Positions 52,661-61,343 of a stretch of 64,000 nucleotides of DNA are shown here, piece after piece. Made by a program: the position numbers and the translations under genes. Location of the stretch: contig NZ_CP013372.1 in assembly GCF_001522585.2 (NCBI RefSeq), positions 2,542,001 through 2,606,000 on the forward strand, given 5' to 3'. How positions within the stretch are numbered: position 1 is the stretch's first letter; every line of letters starts with the position of its first letter. The notes under the pieces were generated by a model. The model searched no databases and was not told the DNA's origin. It saw nothing but the letters and a program-made list of their open reading frames with translations. The DNA comes from Burkholderia sp. NRF60-BP8 (GTDB lineage Bacteria; Pseudomonadota; Gammaproteobacteria; Burkholderiales; Burkholderiaceae).

Positions 52661-53029
52661 ATTTTCGATCGACGCGCGTGACGCTGCGCCGTGCGACAGA
52701 TTCGCGCCGTTGCGGCACGGCAATCGCTCGTCCGGCGCAAGGACGGCGGCGGCTCGCCGAATTGTCCAGTTCACCAAAATATTTTTTCCGACGCACGTGC
52801 ACGCCCGCCCGCAAACGTCGGATGAATCGCCGCTGCCGCATCGCACGGCGCTCTCCCATCCGGCCCCACCACACGGTTCCGGTGTATCAGGGGATTCCCG
52901 GTATTTTTTCGCATTTTCTTCGAAATAACGGGTGACATACTTGCCCCCCGTTGCGCTCCGTGCGAGCGCGCTTTCCGATCCAGCCGGCCGCCCGTCATGC
53001 GCTGCGCGTCCGCCCGGGTCGCACAGGAC
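52661..53029. other. Intergenic stretch before PAP2 gene
   Basis: About 370 bases with no supported gene. Two AT-rich patches (about 52775-52790 and 52900-52930) may be promoter elements for the PAP2 gene. No clear dyad or T-run terminator beyond the one already listed. Confidence 0.4.
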
Positions 53030-53722
53030 ATGAACGATTTCGACACCACGATCCAGATCTTCCTCACCCACGTGACGTTCGGCCCGTTGATGAATCACGC
53101 GATCCGCGTGATCGCGGGCCTCTACACGTTCAAGGGCTTCGTGCTCATTCCCGTGCTGTGCTGGCTGTGGTTCCAGCCCGGCCCGAATCGCGAACGGCAA
53201 CGCGAGCTGGTCGTCGCCACCGTCGCGAGCGGGCTCATCGCGCTGGCCGTCGGCCGCGTACTTGCGCAGGTGCTGCCGTTCCGCGTGCGGCCGATCTACA
53301 ACCCCGACCTGCACCTGCACTTTCCGTCGGCCGGACTGCGCGCGGCGACGCTGCAGACATGGAGTTCGTTTCCGAGCGATCACGCGATGCTCTGGATGGC
53401 GATCGCGACCGGCATCTTCATCATCGCGCGCCGCATCGGCATCGTCGCGCTGCTGTATTCGGTCGTGTTCATCTGCCTGCCGCGCGCGTATCTCGGCTTT
53501 CACTATCCGACCGACCTGATCGCGGGCGCGGCGATCGGCATCGCGATCGCATGGCTGCTGACGCGCGACGCGGTCCGGTCGCGCTTCGCGCCGGCGGTGC
53601 TGGAGATGATCCGGCGCTTCCCCGCGCCGGCCTATACGCTCGCGTTCCTGCTGTGCTTCGAGTTGATCACGCAGTTCGACGAGTTGCTGACGCTCGCGCA
53701 GTCGGCCACGCGCACGATGTGA
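53030..53722 (+). CDS. PAP2-family membrane phosphatase
   Basis: A 230-residue membrane phosphatase of the PAP2 superfamily, with undecaprenyl-pyrophosphate or lipid phosphate as likely substrates. The three catalytic motifs are present: RVRPIYNP (end of motif 1), SFPSDHAMLWM (motif 2, PSDH instead of PSGH) and RAYLGFHYPTDLIAG (motif 3, with catalytic His and Asp). About five membrane helices surround them. An upstream ATG at 52997 is possible but adds a poorly conserved tail. It is a single gene, convergent with a GST. Confidence 0.85.
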   Translation: MNDFDTTIQIFLTHVTFGPLMNHAIRVIAGLYTFKGFVLIPVLCWLWFQPGPNRERQRELVVATVASGLIALAVGRVLAQVLPFRVRPIYNPDLHLHFPSAGLRAATLQTWSSFPSDHAMLWMAIATGIFIIARRIGIVALLYSVVFICLPRAYLGFHYPTDLIAGAAIGIAIAWLLTRDAVRSRFAPAVLEMIRRFPAPAYTLAFLLCFELITQFDELLTLAQSATRTM

Positions 53723-53821
53723 CGAGCGCCCCCGCGATGCTGCCGCTGCTGTCGTTCCGTCGCCCCGGCGCGCGCTGCCGGCCATGCGCGGCCGCGGCAC
53801 GCGGTGCGACGGCCGTGCCCG

Positions 53822-54481
53822 TCAGTCGCGATCGGGCGCGCCGAGCGGAAAGAACGAACGATACGGTCGTGCCTCGTCGACCGCGCGCGCGAACGACGGC
53901 CGCGCGAGCAGACGCTTGCGGTATGCGATCACGTTCGCGAACGCCGGGTCGATCCGGTGCGTCCAGTCCGCGTAGAACAGGAACGGCGCCGCGCCGCAAT
54001 CGGCGAGGCTGAAGCGGTCGCCGGCCGCCCATTCGCGATCGGCCATCGTCTTGTCGAGCCACGCATACGACGTGTCGAGCATCGCGCGCGCATCGGCCAC
54101 CCCACGCGCATCGCGTTCGGCTTCCGGCCGCAGCGCATCGAACACGACCTTCTGCTGCGGCGTCGCCACGTAGTTGTCGAAGAAGCGATCCATCGTCCGC
54201 ACCTCGAGCGCCGCGCGCGGATCGTCGGGCAGCAGGCGCACGGGGCCCGGATGGTGCAGGCCGAGATACTCGATGATGATCGACGCCTCGATCACCGTGC
54301 GGCCCGCGTCGACGAGCACCGGGAAACGCTTCAGCGGCCACAGCGCGGCCAGTTCCTGCATCGGCTTCGGATCGTCGTGCGCGAGCACGCGATAGTCGAA
54401 CGGCGTGCCGTTCTCGTACAGCGCGGTCAGCACTTTCTGGCAGTAAGACGAAAAGGGATGAGCGTAAAGCGTCGGCATCAT
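53822..54481 (-). CDS. Glutathione S-transferase
   Basis: A 219-residue GST. The thioredoxin-like domain is TLYAHPFSSYCQKVLTALYE, with the catalytic Ser/Cys region, then LWPLKRFPVLVDAGRTVIEA (cis-Pro and EASII). The C-terminal domain has WAAGDRFSLADCGAAPFLF. It starts 124 bases downstream of the persulfide dioxygenase stop on the same strand, which suggests shared glutathione chemistry. Substrate unknown. Confidence 0.9.
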   Translation of the reverse strand: MMPTLYAHPFSSYCQKVLTALYENGTPFDYRVLAHDDPKPMQELAALWPLKRFPVLVDAGRTVIEASIIIEYLGLHHPGPVRLLPDDPRAALEVRTMDRFFDNYVATPQQKVVFDALRPEAERDARGVADARAMLDTSYAWLDKTMADREWAAGDRFSLADCGAAPFLFYADWTHRIDPAFANVIAYRKRLLARPSFARAVDEARPYRSFFPLGAPDRD

Positions 54482-54605
54482 GGACGGTCTCTCGGGTTTC
54501 GGCGCCGCGTCATGCGGCGCCACGTGATCGGATACCTTGACGACGAACGGCGCCCGGCCGTTTCGACATCGATCCGGAATTTTTTTTTCGAGGGACTGCC
54601 GGGGC

Positions 54606-55676
54606 CTACGAGCGGCCATCCGTCACGACACGCCCTTCGGCACGCCAGCGCAGCATCCCGCCGCCGAGATTCGCGACCGCTTCGAAGCCGGCCTTCTTCA
54701 GGATCACCGTCGCCTGCGCGGAGCGCCCGCCGGCCCGGCACACGGTCACGACCGGCCGCTCGCGCGCGATCTCGCCGGTGCGCGCGGCCAGTTCGCCGAG
54801 CGGGATCGGCATCGCGCCGGGCAGATGGCCGAGCGGGCCCGCGAATTCGTCCGGTTCGCGCACGTCGACGACCTGCACGGCCGGCAGATGATCCTCGAGC
54901 CATTGCGGATCGATTTCCCAGAAACCCGCGAACGTATAGACGAGCGGCGCCCAGTCGGCCGCCGCCCGCGCATCGGGCGCGTTCGCGGCGACGCCGCACT
55001 GGAGATTCGCCGGCACCGCGACGTCGATCTGGCGCGGATGCGCGAGCCCGAGGTTGCGCATGTAGCCGGCGAAATCGTCTTCGCTGAGATCGCCGCCGAG
55101 GCGCGGGTTGAAGCGCCGCTCCTCGCCGACGCTCGTCACCGTGAGCCCGCGATAGTCGTGCGCCGGATACAGCAGACACGCGGCCGGCAGCGTGAAGAGC
55201 CGGCCGTGCACCGCGCGATACAGCGCGCGCGGGTCGCCCTGCTGGAAGTCGGTGCGGCCGGTGCCGCGGATCAGCAGGCAATCGCCGGTGAACGCCATCG
55301 ATTCGTCGTCGAGCACGAGGCTGATGCACCCGCTCGTGTGGCCGGGCGTCGCGCGCACGGTCAGGTAGCGCGAGCCGAACATGCAGCGGTCGCCGTCGTT
55401 CAGGTAGCGGTCGGCGCCCTGCGCGCCGCTCGCGGCCGAGATCGCGATCGCGCTGCCCGTGTGCTGCTTCAGGAGCCACGCGCCCGTCACGTGATCGGCA
55501 TGCACGTGCGTGTCGACGGTCGCGACGAGCCGCAGCCCGAGTTCGTCGAGCAGCGCCGCGTCGCGGCGCACCTGCTCGAACACGGGATCGATCAGCAGCG
55601 CCTCGCGCGATGCGCCGTCGGCGAGCAGATACGTGTACGTCGACGATTGCGGGTCGAAAAGTTGCCGGAAGATCAT
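54606..55676 (-). CDS. Persulfide dioxygenase-rhodanese fusion (ETHE1-PRF type)
   Basis: A 356-residue bifunctional sulfur enzyme. The metallo-beta-lactamase domain (residues 1-240) has DTHVHADHVTGAW with H57, H59, D61 and H62, His113 in ATPGHTSGCISL and Asp132 in FTGDCLLIRG: a mononuclear iron persulfide dioxygenase acting on glutathione persulfide. The C-terminal rhodanese (about 255-356) has active-site Cys313 in CRAGGRSAQA. Length and order match the Burkholderia phytofirmans PRF protein. A GST gene follows, and a heptamer repeat lies upstream. Confidence 0.93.
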   Translation of the reverse strand: MIFRQLFDPQSSTYTYLLADGASREALLIDPVFEQVRRDAALLDELGLRLVATVDTHVHADHVTGAWLLKQHTGSAIAISAASGAQGADRYLNDGDRCMFGSRYLTVRATPGHTSGCISLVLDDESMAFTGDCLLIRGTGRTDFQQGDPRALYRAVHGRLFTLPAACLLYPAHDYRGLTVTSVGEERRFNPRLGGDLSEDDFAGYMRNLGLAHPRQIDVAVPANLQCGVAANAPDARAAADWAPLVYTFAGFWEIDPQWLEDHLPAVQVVDVREPDEFAGPLGHLPGAMPIPLGELAARTGEIARERPVVTVCRAGGRSAQATVILKKAGFEAVANLGGGMLRWRAEGRVVTDGRS

Positions 55677-55743
55677 GGCTCTGGGGCTCCGTCGCGGGTT
55701 CTTCAGTGGGTGTAGTCGAATCGGCATGCTGCATGGCGTCGCC

Positions 55744-55802
55744 GGGCGTCGGGCGTCGGGCGTCGGGCGTCGGGCGTCGGGCGTCGGCGTCGGCGTCGGC
55801 GT
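55744..55802. repeat. Heptamer tandem repeat, (GGGCGTC)6 then (GGCGTC)2-3
   Basis: Six exact copies of GGGCGTC run from 55744 to 55785 and shift to the six-base unit GGCGTC up to about 55802. It lies in the promoter region between the divergent persulfide dioxygenase and ArgP genes. Slippage could alter spacing there. Confidence 0.9.
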
Positions 55803-56018
55803 GACGATATCGCCACTGCGCGAGCGGCATCGGCCACCGCGGTTCGCACATTCACACAGCGTAGATCAAAATGCCCGCGCCGCCGGCAACACCCTGCGCG
55901 GCACCCGTTTCCGACGACGAATCGCGCACGGCGGGACGATACGCGGCACCGGGGCGGCCGCGCATGCTGCCTTACACTACGGCCTGTTCTCGTCCCCGAT
56001 CACAGGAATGCCCCCGAC

Positions 56019-56924
56019 ATGTCGATGACGATCGATCCGAAGCAGGCCGCCGCGCTGCTGGCCGTCGCCGACACCGGCAGCTTCGAGCAGGCGGCCGTGC
56101 GCCTGCACGTGACCGCGTCCGCCGTCACGCAGCGGGTCCGCGCGCTGGAGGCGAGCCTCGGCACGCCGCTCGTGCTGCGCACGCGGCCGTGCCGCCCGAC
56201 GGTGGCCGGACAGCGCGTGCTGCAGCACCTGCGCCGCGTCGCGCTGCTGCAGGCCGACCTGCAGAGCACGCTCGCGGCCGAGCGCGAATCGCCGATCTCG
56301 GTGACGATCGCCCTGAATGCCGACAGTCTCGGCACGTGGTTCCTGCCCGCGCTGACGTCCGTGCTCGCGGGCGAGCGGATCCTGTTCGAGCTGATCGTCG
56401 AGGATCAGGATCATACGTTCGCGCTGCTCGAAAGCGGGATGGCGGTCGGCTGCGTGACGACCGAGCCGAAGCCGATGCGCGGCTGCATCGCGACGCCGCT
56501 CGGCACGATGCGCTACCGGCTGCTCGCCGCCGCCGCGTTCGCCGGTCGCTGGTTCCCGCGCGGCCTGAACCGCACGAGCGCGCGCCACGCGCCCGTCGTC
56601 GCGTATTCGCGGCGCGACACGCTGCAATCGTCGTTCCTGAAGGAGAAGTTCGGCTTGCCCGAAGGTGCGTACCCGTGCCACTACGTGCCGGGCACCCATT
56701 CGCACTTCGCCGCGGTGCGGCACGGGCTCGGCTACGCGATGGTGCCGGAGCCGCTGATCGGCGCCGCGCCGCTCGACGCGCAGGGGCTCGTCGATCTCGC
56801 GCCCGCGCATCCGACCGACGTCACGCTGTACTGGCACGCGTGGACCGTGCAGTCGCCGACGATGGCGTCGCTGTCCGAGCGGGTCGTCGAAGCGGCGCGC
56901 CGGCTGCTCGCGCCGTTGTCGTGA
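56019..56924 (+). CDS. argP: LysR regulator ArgP (IciA-type)
   Basis: A 301-residue LysR regulator of the ArgP subgroup, which responds to arginine or lysine and often controls the exporter LysE/ArgO. Its N-terminus IDPKQAAALLAVADTGSFEQ, then AAVRLHVTASAVTQRVRALE, is typical of ArgP, as are QDHTFALLESGMAVGCVTTE and SFLKEKFGLPEGAYPCHYVP. No lysE/argO gene is in the window. It diverges from the persulfide dioxygenase gene with the heptamer repeat between them. Confidence 0.85.
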   Translation: MSMTIDPKQAAALLAVADTGSFEQAAVRLHVTASAVTQRVRALEASLGTPLVLRTRPCRPTVAGQRVLQHLRRVALLQADLQSTLAAERESPISVTIALNADSLGTWFLPALTSVLAGERILFELIVEDQDHTFALLESGMAVGCVTTEPKPMRGCIATPLGTMRYRLLAAAAFAGRWFPRGLNRTSARHAPVVAYSRRDTLQSSFLKEKFGLPEGAYPCHYVPGTHSHFAAVRHGLGYAMVPEPLIGAAPLDAQGLVDLAPAHPTDVTLYWHAWTVQSPTMASLSERVVEAARRLLAPLS

Positions 56925-57079
56925 CGCGCAGGCTCGCGGGCGATCGACGTTGCCGGCGCGGGATGCGCGGCGACAGGAAAGTCAGCCGCGCCGCCTATAC
57001 TTTTTCCATCGGCCTCGCGAACGTGCCGCGCGGCCGATCATCCAGGTCCGGCCGTTCCCTTTCGTGTGAGGAGAACATC

Positions 57080-57292
57080 ATGTCCCGCCGCTATATCGAT
57101 TGCCGCGAGTTTCCCAGCGCGACGCATTGCTCGGTCGCCATCTCCGCCGACTCCGACAACGAACTGCTGGAGGCCGCCGTGCAACATGCGGTTTCGGTAC
57201 ACCAGCACACCGACAGCGCCGAACTGCGCACGCAACTGAAATCGCTATTCCACGACGGCACACCGCCCGCCGACATGCCGCGGCAAGCGTAA
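57080..57292 (+). CDS. DUF1059-family small protein
   Basis: A 70-residue protein beginning RRYIDCREFPSATHCSVAIS, with the two conserved cysteines, then SADSDNELLEAAVQHAVSVH and TQLKSLFHDGT. This matches the DUF1059 pattern of small proteins with unknown role, possibly binding metal or ligand through Cys/His. GAGGAG lies 8 bases before the ATG. It is a single gene between ArgP and the convergent threonine aldolase. Confidence 0.75.
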   Translation: MSRRYIDCREFPSATHCSVAISADSDNELLEAAVQHAVSVHQHTDSAELRTQLKSLFHDGTPPADMPRQA

Positions 57293-57401
57293 TCGGCTGG
57301 CACGGCAACGATCGAGCGACCGCGCGCCGCGTCACCTCTTCGTGCGTGACGTCATGTCATGCCACGCCGCGCCGGCCCGTCGCCGGCCGGCGCGTTCCGC
57401 T

Positions 57402-58415
57402 TCACGCGCGACGCTGCGCGAAATACGCGCCGACCGCGCCGACGAACGTGTCGATGTCCGCGCGCGACACGTCGCAATGCGTGACGAAGCGCGACGCATA
57501 CAGCATCTGCGTGAGGATCCCGCGCGCCTTGAGCCACGCCTCGAGCGGCGCGCAATCGGCTTCGGGGAATTGCGCGAACACCATGTTCGTCGCATGCGAC
57601 AGCACCTTCACCGCGTCGATGCGCGCGAGGCCGGCCGCGAGATGCGCGGCATTCGCGTGATCGTCCGCGAGCCGCTCGACGTTGTGATCGAGCGCATACA
57701 GGCACGCCGCCGCGAGAATGCCCGACTGCCGCATCCCGCCGCCCAGCACCTTGCGCCAGCGCTGCGCGCGCTCGATCAGCGCACGGCTGCCGACCAGCAC
57801 CGAGCCGACCGGCGCACCGAGCCCTTTCGAGAAACAGATCGACACGGTGTCGAACGGCGCGCACAGCTCGGCGATCGGGCGACCCGATGCGACGGCCGCA
57901 TTGCATACGCGCGCGCCGTCGAGGTGCGTGGACAGCCCGCGGCTGCGCGCGAACGCGACGGCTTCCCGCACATAGCCTTCCGGCAAGACCTGGCCGCCGA
58001 TCGTGTTTTCGAGCGCGAGCAGTCGCGTGCGGGCAAAGTGATTGTCGAGCGGCTTGATCGCCGCGGCGATCTTCGCGAGCGGCAGCGTGCCGTCCGGCGC
58101 GTTCTCGATCGGCTGCGGCTGGATGCTGCCGAGCACGGCCGCGCCGCCGCCCTCGTACTTGTAGGTGTGCGCGAGCTGGCCGACGATGTACTCGTCGCCG
58201 CGCTCGCAATGCGACATCAGCGCGGCCAGGTTGCTCTGCGTGCCGCTCGGGAAGAACAGGCCGGCCTCCTTGCCGGCGCGCTCGGCCGTCACCGCCTGCA
58301 GGCGCAGCACGGTCGGGTCGTCGCCCCAGACGTCGTCGCCGGTTTCGGCGGCGGTCATTGCGGCCAGCATCGCCTGGCTCGGACGTGTCACGGTATCGCT
58401 GCGTAAATCGATCAT
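57402..58415 (-). CDS. ltaE: Low-specificity L-threonine aldolase
   Basis: A 337-residue PLP enzyme that cleaves L-threonine or allo-threonine to glycine and acetaldehyde. It has IDLRSDTVTRPSQAMLAAMT, DPTVLRLQ, FPSGTQSNLAALMSHCERGD, HLDGARVCNAAVASGRP (PLP Asp/Arg) and the Schiff-base Lys197 in SICFSKGLGAPVGS, the same number as in E. coli LtaE. It is the size of the family and starts with MIDLRSDT. It is a single gene. Confidence 0.94.
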   Translation of the reverse strand: MIDLRSDTVTRPSQAMLAAMTAAETGDDVWGDDPTVLRLQAVTAERAGKEAGLFFPSGTQSNLAALMSHCERGDEYIVGQLAHTYKYEGGGAAVLGSIQPQPIENAPDGTLPLAKIAAAIKPLDNHFARTRLLALENTIGGQVLPEGYVREAVAFARSRGLSTHLDGARVCNAAVASGRPIAELCAPFDTVSICFSKGLGAPVGSVLVGSRALIERAQRWRKVLGGGMRQSGILAAACLYALDHNVERLADDHANAAHLAAGLARIDAVKVLSHATNMVFAQFPEADCAPLEAWLKARGILTQMLYASRFVTHCDVSRADIDTFVGAVGAYFAQRRA

Positions 58416-58530
58416 CGCTGTGCCCTGAGTAAACGAGCCGGCATCCCTGCGTCCGGCCCTGCCGAAAACGAGACTCAGAGTGTACGCAATTCACGCAGCG
58501 CGTGCCGGTGGAGGCACGCGGTCGCGCGGA

Positions 58531-59082
58531 TCAATATCGCGGCGGGGGCGGCTGGAAGCCCGCCGGCGGCATCGGCGGCGCGGCGCGCGGCGCCGTGCCG
58601 TAGCCGCCCCCGCCGTACCCGCCGCCACTACCGCCGCTCATGCCGCCCGGCACCGGCACACGGTTGCCGGTCGCATACATGCACTGCAGATACGCGTAGT
58701 CGTAGCGCCGCTGGACATCGTAGGCCGAGCCCTGCGCGGCGCCCGCGCCGACGACGCTGCCCGCGAGCAGCCCCGCGCCCGCGCCGACCGCCGCGCCGGT
58801 GCCGCCGTTGAATGCGGCGCCGGCCGCCGCGCCGAGCGCGGTGCCGACGGCCGCGCTGCCGACCGCGCTCGCGGTCGACGCCTGCCCGGCGCTCACGCCG
58901 CCCGATTGCTGGAACGCATACTGGCGGCAACTGCCGTCATCCGCGCGGAACTGGTCGAACGACTTGCCGGTGCCCGGCAGCGCCATCACGCTCGGGCCGG
59001 TCGGCATGTATGCGCATGCGCCGAGCAGCGCGACCAGCGCCAGCGCGGCCGGCACGCGCAGCGGTCGAAATACGGTCTTCAT
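58531..59082 (-). CDS. Glycine-zipper lipoprotein
   Basis: A 183-residue envelope protein. VPAALALVALLGAC is a lipoprotein signal with lipobox LGAC. The middle is a glycine zipper (AVGSAAVGTALGAAAGAAFN, then GTGAAVGAGAGLLAGSVVGA), flanked by the SFDQFRADDGSCRQYA motif with a conserved Cys and YDVQRRYDYAYLQCMYATGN with a second Cys, as in the glycine-zipper family of DUF4398-like neighbours. The tail is Gly/Pro/Tyr-rich. Function unknown. It is followed upstream by another small exported gene. Confidence 0.78.
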   Translation of the reverse strand: MKTVFRPLRVPAALALVALLGACAYMPTGPSVMALPGTGKSFDQFRADDGSCRQYAFQQSGGVSAGQASTASAVGSAAVGTALGAAAGAAFNGGTGAAVGAGAGLLAGSVVGAGAAQGSAYDVQRRYDYAYLQCMYATGNRVPVPGGMSGGSGGGYGGGGYGTAPRAAPPMPPAGFQPPPPRY

Positions 59083-59095
59083 CGTCGCGCCTCCG

Positions 59096-59422
59096 TCACT
59101 GCGGCCGCGCCGGCACCGTGCGCCAGCCCGACTTGCAGGTCTTCACATACGGGTAGTAATGCTTCGACGCGTCGCAGTAGTACCAGAGGTTCGCGTCGCC
59201 GTCGTCCTGCGGCTGCCCCTTCTCGACATACTCGGGCGGCGGCGGCGGAGCGACCGGCACCGCGACGACGGGCGGCGGGTAGTAGTACGGCGCAGGTACG
59301 ACAGGGGCGTAGTACGGGTAGCCGGGGCCGATATAGACCCCGACCCGGGCGGCATGCGCCACGCCGCCCGTCGCGACCGCCACCGCGGCCGCCGCGCCCA
59401 GCGCGAGCTTCAATCCATTCAC
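59096..59422 (-). CDS. Exported Pro/Tyr-rich small protein, GTG start
   Basis: A 108-residue protein with a signal peptide (LKLALGAAAAVAVATGGVAH, cleaved near AHA), then a Pro/Tyr-rich stretch (YIGPGYPYYAPVVPAPYYYP) and a C-terminal two-cysteine unit: NLWYYCDASKHYYPYVKTCK followed by SGWRTVPARP. That WYYC...YYPYV..C.W end is a recognisable Burkholderiales motif of unknown role. I chose GTG at 59422 because GGAG lies 8 bases upstream and it gives a standard signal; the frame opens earlier without one. It sits 13 bases upstream of the glycine-zipper gene. Confidence 0.72.
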   Translation of the reverse strand: MNGLKLALGAAAAVAVATGGVAHAARVGVYIGPGYPYYAPVVPAPYYYPPPVVAVPVAPPPPPEYVEKGQPQDDGDANLWYYCDASKHYYPYVKTCKSGWRTVPARPQ

Positions 59423-59891
59423 GTCACGTTCTCCGGCAGGCCGGTTCGTCGATCCGAACCGGACATCCCGAACGCTACGCCGCACGCGATCCGGTATCCA
59501 TTACGGGCGGGCGCGCAAATGTTGCGCGACGTTACCCATGTGACAGACGCCCGGCTCGTTCGGACGCGCGCGTTACGCGTTTAACGCTTCGAAACCGTTG
59601 GCCCTCCCGGCACACGGTTTTCGTCTGCGCAAAACCGTTCCGATGACGCGACGCGCCATATTGACGCACGTGCGTCAGACCGCCACGCCGCGGCCGTGCG
59701 CGCCGCGAACGGCCTTCTTGATACGAATCAACGATTTATCCGGAAATCGCGCGCGACGGGCTGGACATCTGCGACGAGTTGGCGCATTTCGCGGTGCAAC
59801 ATCGCGGCCCATACTCCAGCCAACCCCGACGCCGTCCGCCGGGGTCCGCCGGCACCCGCCGGCGGGTATCGTCAAGCCTCGGTCAACTGGT
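59423..59891. other. Divergent promoter region upstream of cioA
   Basis: About 470 bases between an exported-protein gene and cioA. Apart from the FNR/ANR-type box it holds an AACCGT/ACGGTT dyad near 59590-59625 and GC-rich hairpins (CCGCCGG repeats) at about 59825-59870 just ahead of the cioA start. No gene is supported. Confidence 0.5.
59718..59731. promoter_or_regulatory. FNR/ANR-type box upstream of cioAB
   Basis: TTGAT-ACGA-ATCAA matches the FNR/ANR consensus TTGAT-N4-ATCAA exactly. It lies 160 bases before the cioA start codon and is the right class of element for an oxygen-regulated terminal oxidase. Confidence 0.8.
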
Positions 59892-61313
59892 ATGGACACC
59901 GCACTTTCGGCCCTCGATCTGGCCCGCCTGCAATTCGCGTTCACCGTCTCGTTTCACATCGTCTTTCCGGCGCTGAGCATCGGCCTCGCCAGCTTCATCG
60001 CCGTGCTCGAATATCGCTGGCTGAAGACCGGCAAGCAGTACTACAAGACGCTCTGCCTGTTCTGGTCGAAGATCTTCGCGGTCGCGTTCGGGATGGGCGT
60101 CGTGTCCGGCGTCGTGATGAGCTATCAGTTCGGCACCAACTGGTCCGGCTTCTCGAGCTTCGCCGGCGCCGTCACCGGCCCGCTGCTGATGTACGAGGTC
60201 ATGACCGCGTTCTTCCTCGAAGCCGGCTTCCTCGGCATCATGCTGTTCGGCTGGAACCGCGTGAGTCCGCGCGCGCACTTCGGCGCGACGCTGATGGTCG
60301 CGATCGGCACGCTGATCTCGACGTTCTGGATCCTCGCATCGAACAGCTGGATGCAGACGCCGCAGGGCTTCGAGATCGTCGACGGCCGCGTCGTGCCGAC
60401 CGACTGGTTCGCGATCGTCTTCAATCCGTCGTTCCCGTACCGCCTCTTCCACATGGCGATCGCCGCGTTCATCGTCGCCGCGCTCGTGGTGGCCGCGACG
60501 GGCGCGTGGCACCTGCTGAAGGGCCGCCGCGACAAGGGCGTGAAGAAGATGTTCTCGATGGCGCTGTGGCTGCTGCTGGTGCTCGCGCCGCTGCAAGCCG
60601 TGATCGGCGACCAGCACGGCATCAACACGCTGAAGCACCAGCCCGCGAAGATCGCCGCGATCGAAGGGCTGTGGGAAACCGAAAAGGGCGGCACGCCGCT
60701 GAACCTGTTCGGCATCCCCGACATGAAAGCGGAGACGACCCGCTACGCGGTCAAGGTGCCGCACCTCGGCAGCCTGATCCTCACGCATAGCTGGGACGGC
60801 GAAATCCGCGGGCTGAAGGACTTCCCGCCGGAAGACCGCCCGAACTCGACGGTCGTGTTCTGGAGCTTCCGGATCATGGTCGGCCTCGGCTTCGCGATGA
60901 TCGGCCTCGCCGTGCTCGCGTGGTTCCTGCGCCGCCGCGGCCGCCTGTACGAATCGAAGTGGTTCCAGCGCTTTGCACTGGCGATGGGCCCGACCGGTTT
61001 CGTGTCGCTGCTCGCGGGCTGGGTGACGACCGAAGCCGGCCGCCAGCCGTGGGTCGTGTATGGCGTGATGCGCACCGCGCAGGCCGTGTCGCCGCTGTCG
61101 GTGCAGCAGGTCAGCCTGTCGATGATGACGTTCGTGATCGTGTACTTCCTCGTGTTCGGCACCGGCGTGTACTACATGCTGAAGCTGATGAAGGCCGGCC
61201 CCGCGCTGCCCGACGTCGAGCACGACGCGACGCACGACCTGCCGGACACGCGCCCCGATCACACCGCGCGCCGCCCGATGTCGGCCGTCGACGAGCTGAT
61301 CGAGACCGTCTGA
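59892..61313 (+). CDS. cioA: Cytochrome bd-type (CIO) quinol oxidase subunit I
   Basis: A 473-residue membrane subunit that oxidises quinol and carries hemes b558, b595 and d. Heme-ligand positions visible are His22 (FTVSFHIVFPALSIG), His187 (YRLFHMAIAAFIV) and Met329 (FWSFRIMVGLGF). The Q-loop is short, with LKHQPAKIAAIEGLWETEKG directly preceding a reduced segment, as in the cyanide-insensitive CioA rather than E. coli CydA (522 residues). The ATG at 59892 has a weak ribosome site. It begins cioA-cioB-DUF2474 downstream of an FNR/ANR box. Confidence 0.95.
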   Translation: MDTALSALDLARLQFAFTVSFHIVFPALSIGLASFIAVLEYRWLKTGKQYYKTLCLFWSKIFAVAFGMGVVSGVVMSYQFGTNWSGFSSFAGAVTGPLLMYEVMTAFFLEAGFLGIMLFGWNRVSPRAHFGATLMVAIGTLISTFWILASNSWMQTPQGFEIVDGRVVPTDWFAIVFNPSFPYRLFHMAIAAFIVAALVVAATGAWHLLKGRRDKGVKKMFSMALWLLLVLAPLQAVIGDQHGINTLKHQPAKIAAIEGLWETEKGGTPLNLFGIPDMKAETTRYAVKVPHLGSLILTHSWDGEIRGLKDFPPEDRPNSTVVFWSFRIMVGLGFAMIGLAVLAWFLRRRGRLYESKWFQRFALAMGPTGFVSLLAGWVTTEAGRQPWVVYGVMRTAQAVSPLSVQQVSLSMMTFVIVYFLVFGTGVYYMLKLMKAGPALPDVEHDATHDLPDTRPDHTARRPMSAVDELIETV

Positions 61314-61343
61314 GCCCACTCCTTTCGCATACGAGAAAAACCT

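Noticed and set aside
51305..53800. 831-codon minus-strand frame across the MFS and PAP2 genes
   Set aside because: It is antisense to two well-supported genes and is low complexity.
54574..54592. Run of nine T residues upstream of the GST gene considered as a terminator
   Set aside because: No adjacent GC stem is present in either orientation.
55744..55802. Tandem heptamers considered as a CRISPR array
   Set aside because: Units are directly adjacent without spacers and no cas genes are present.
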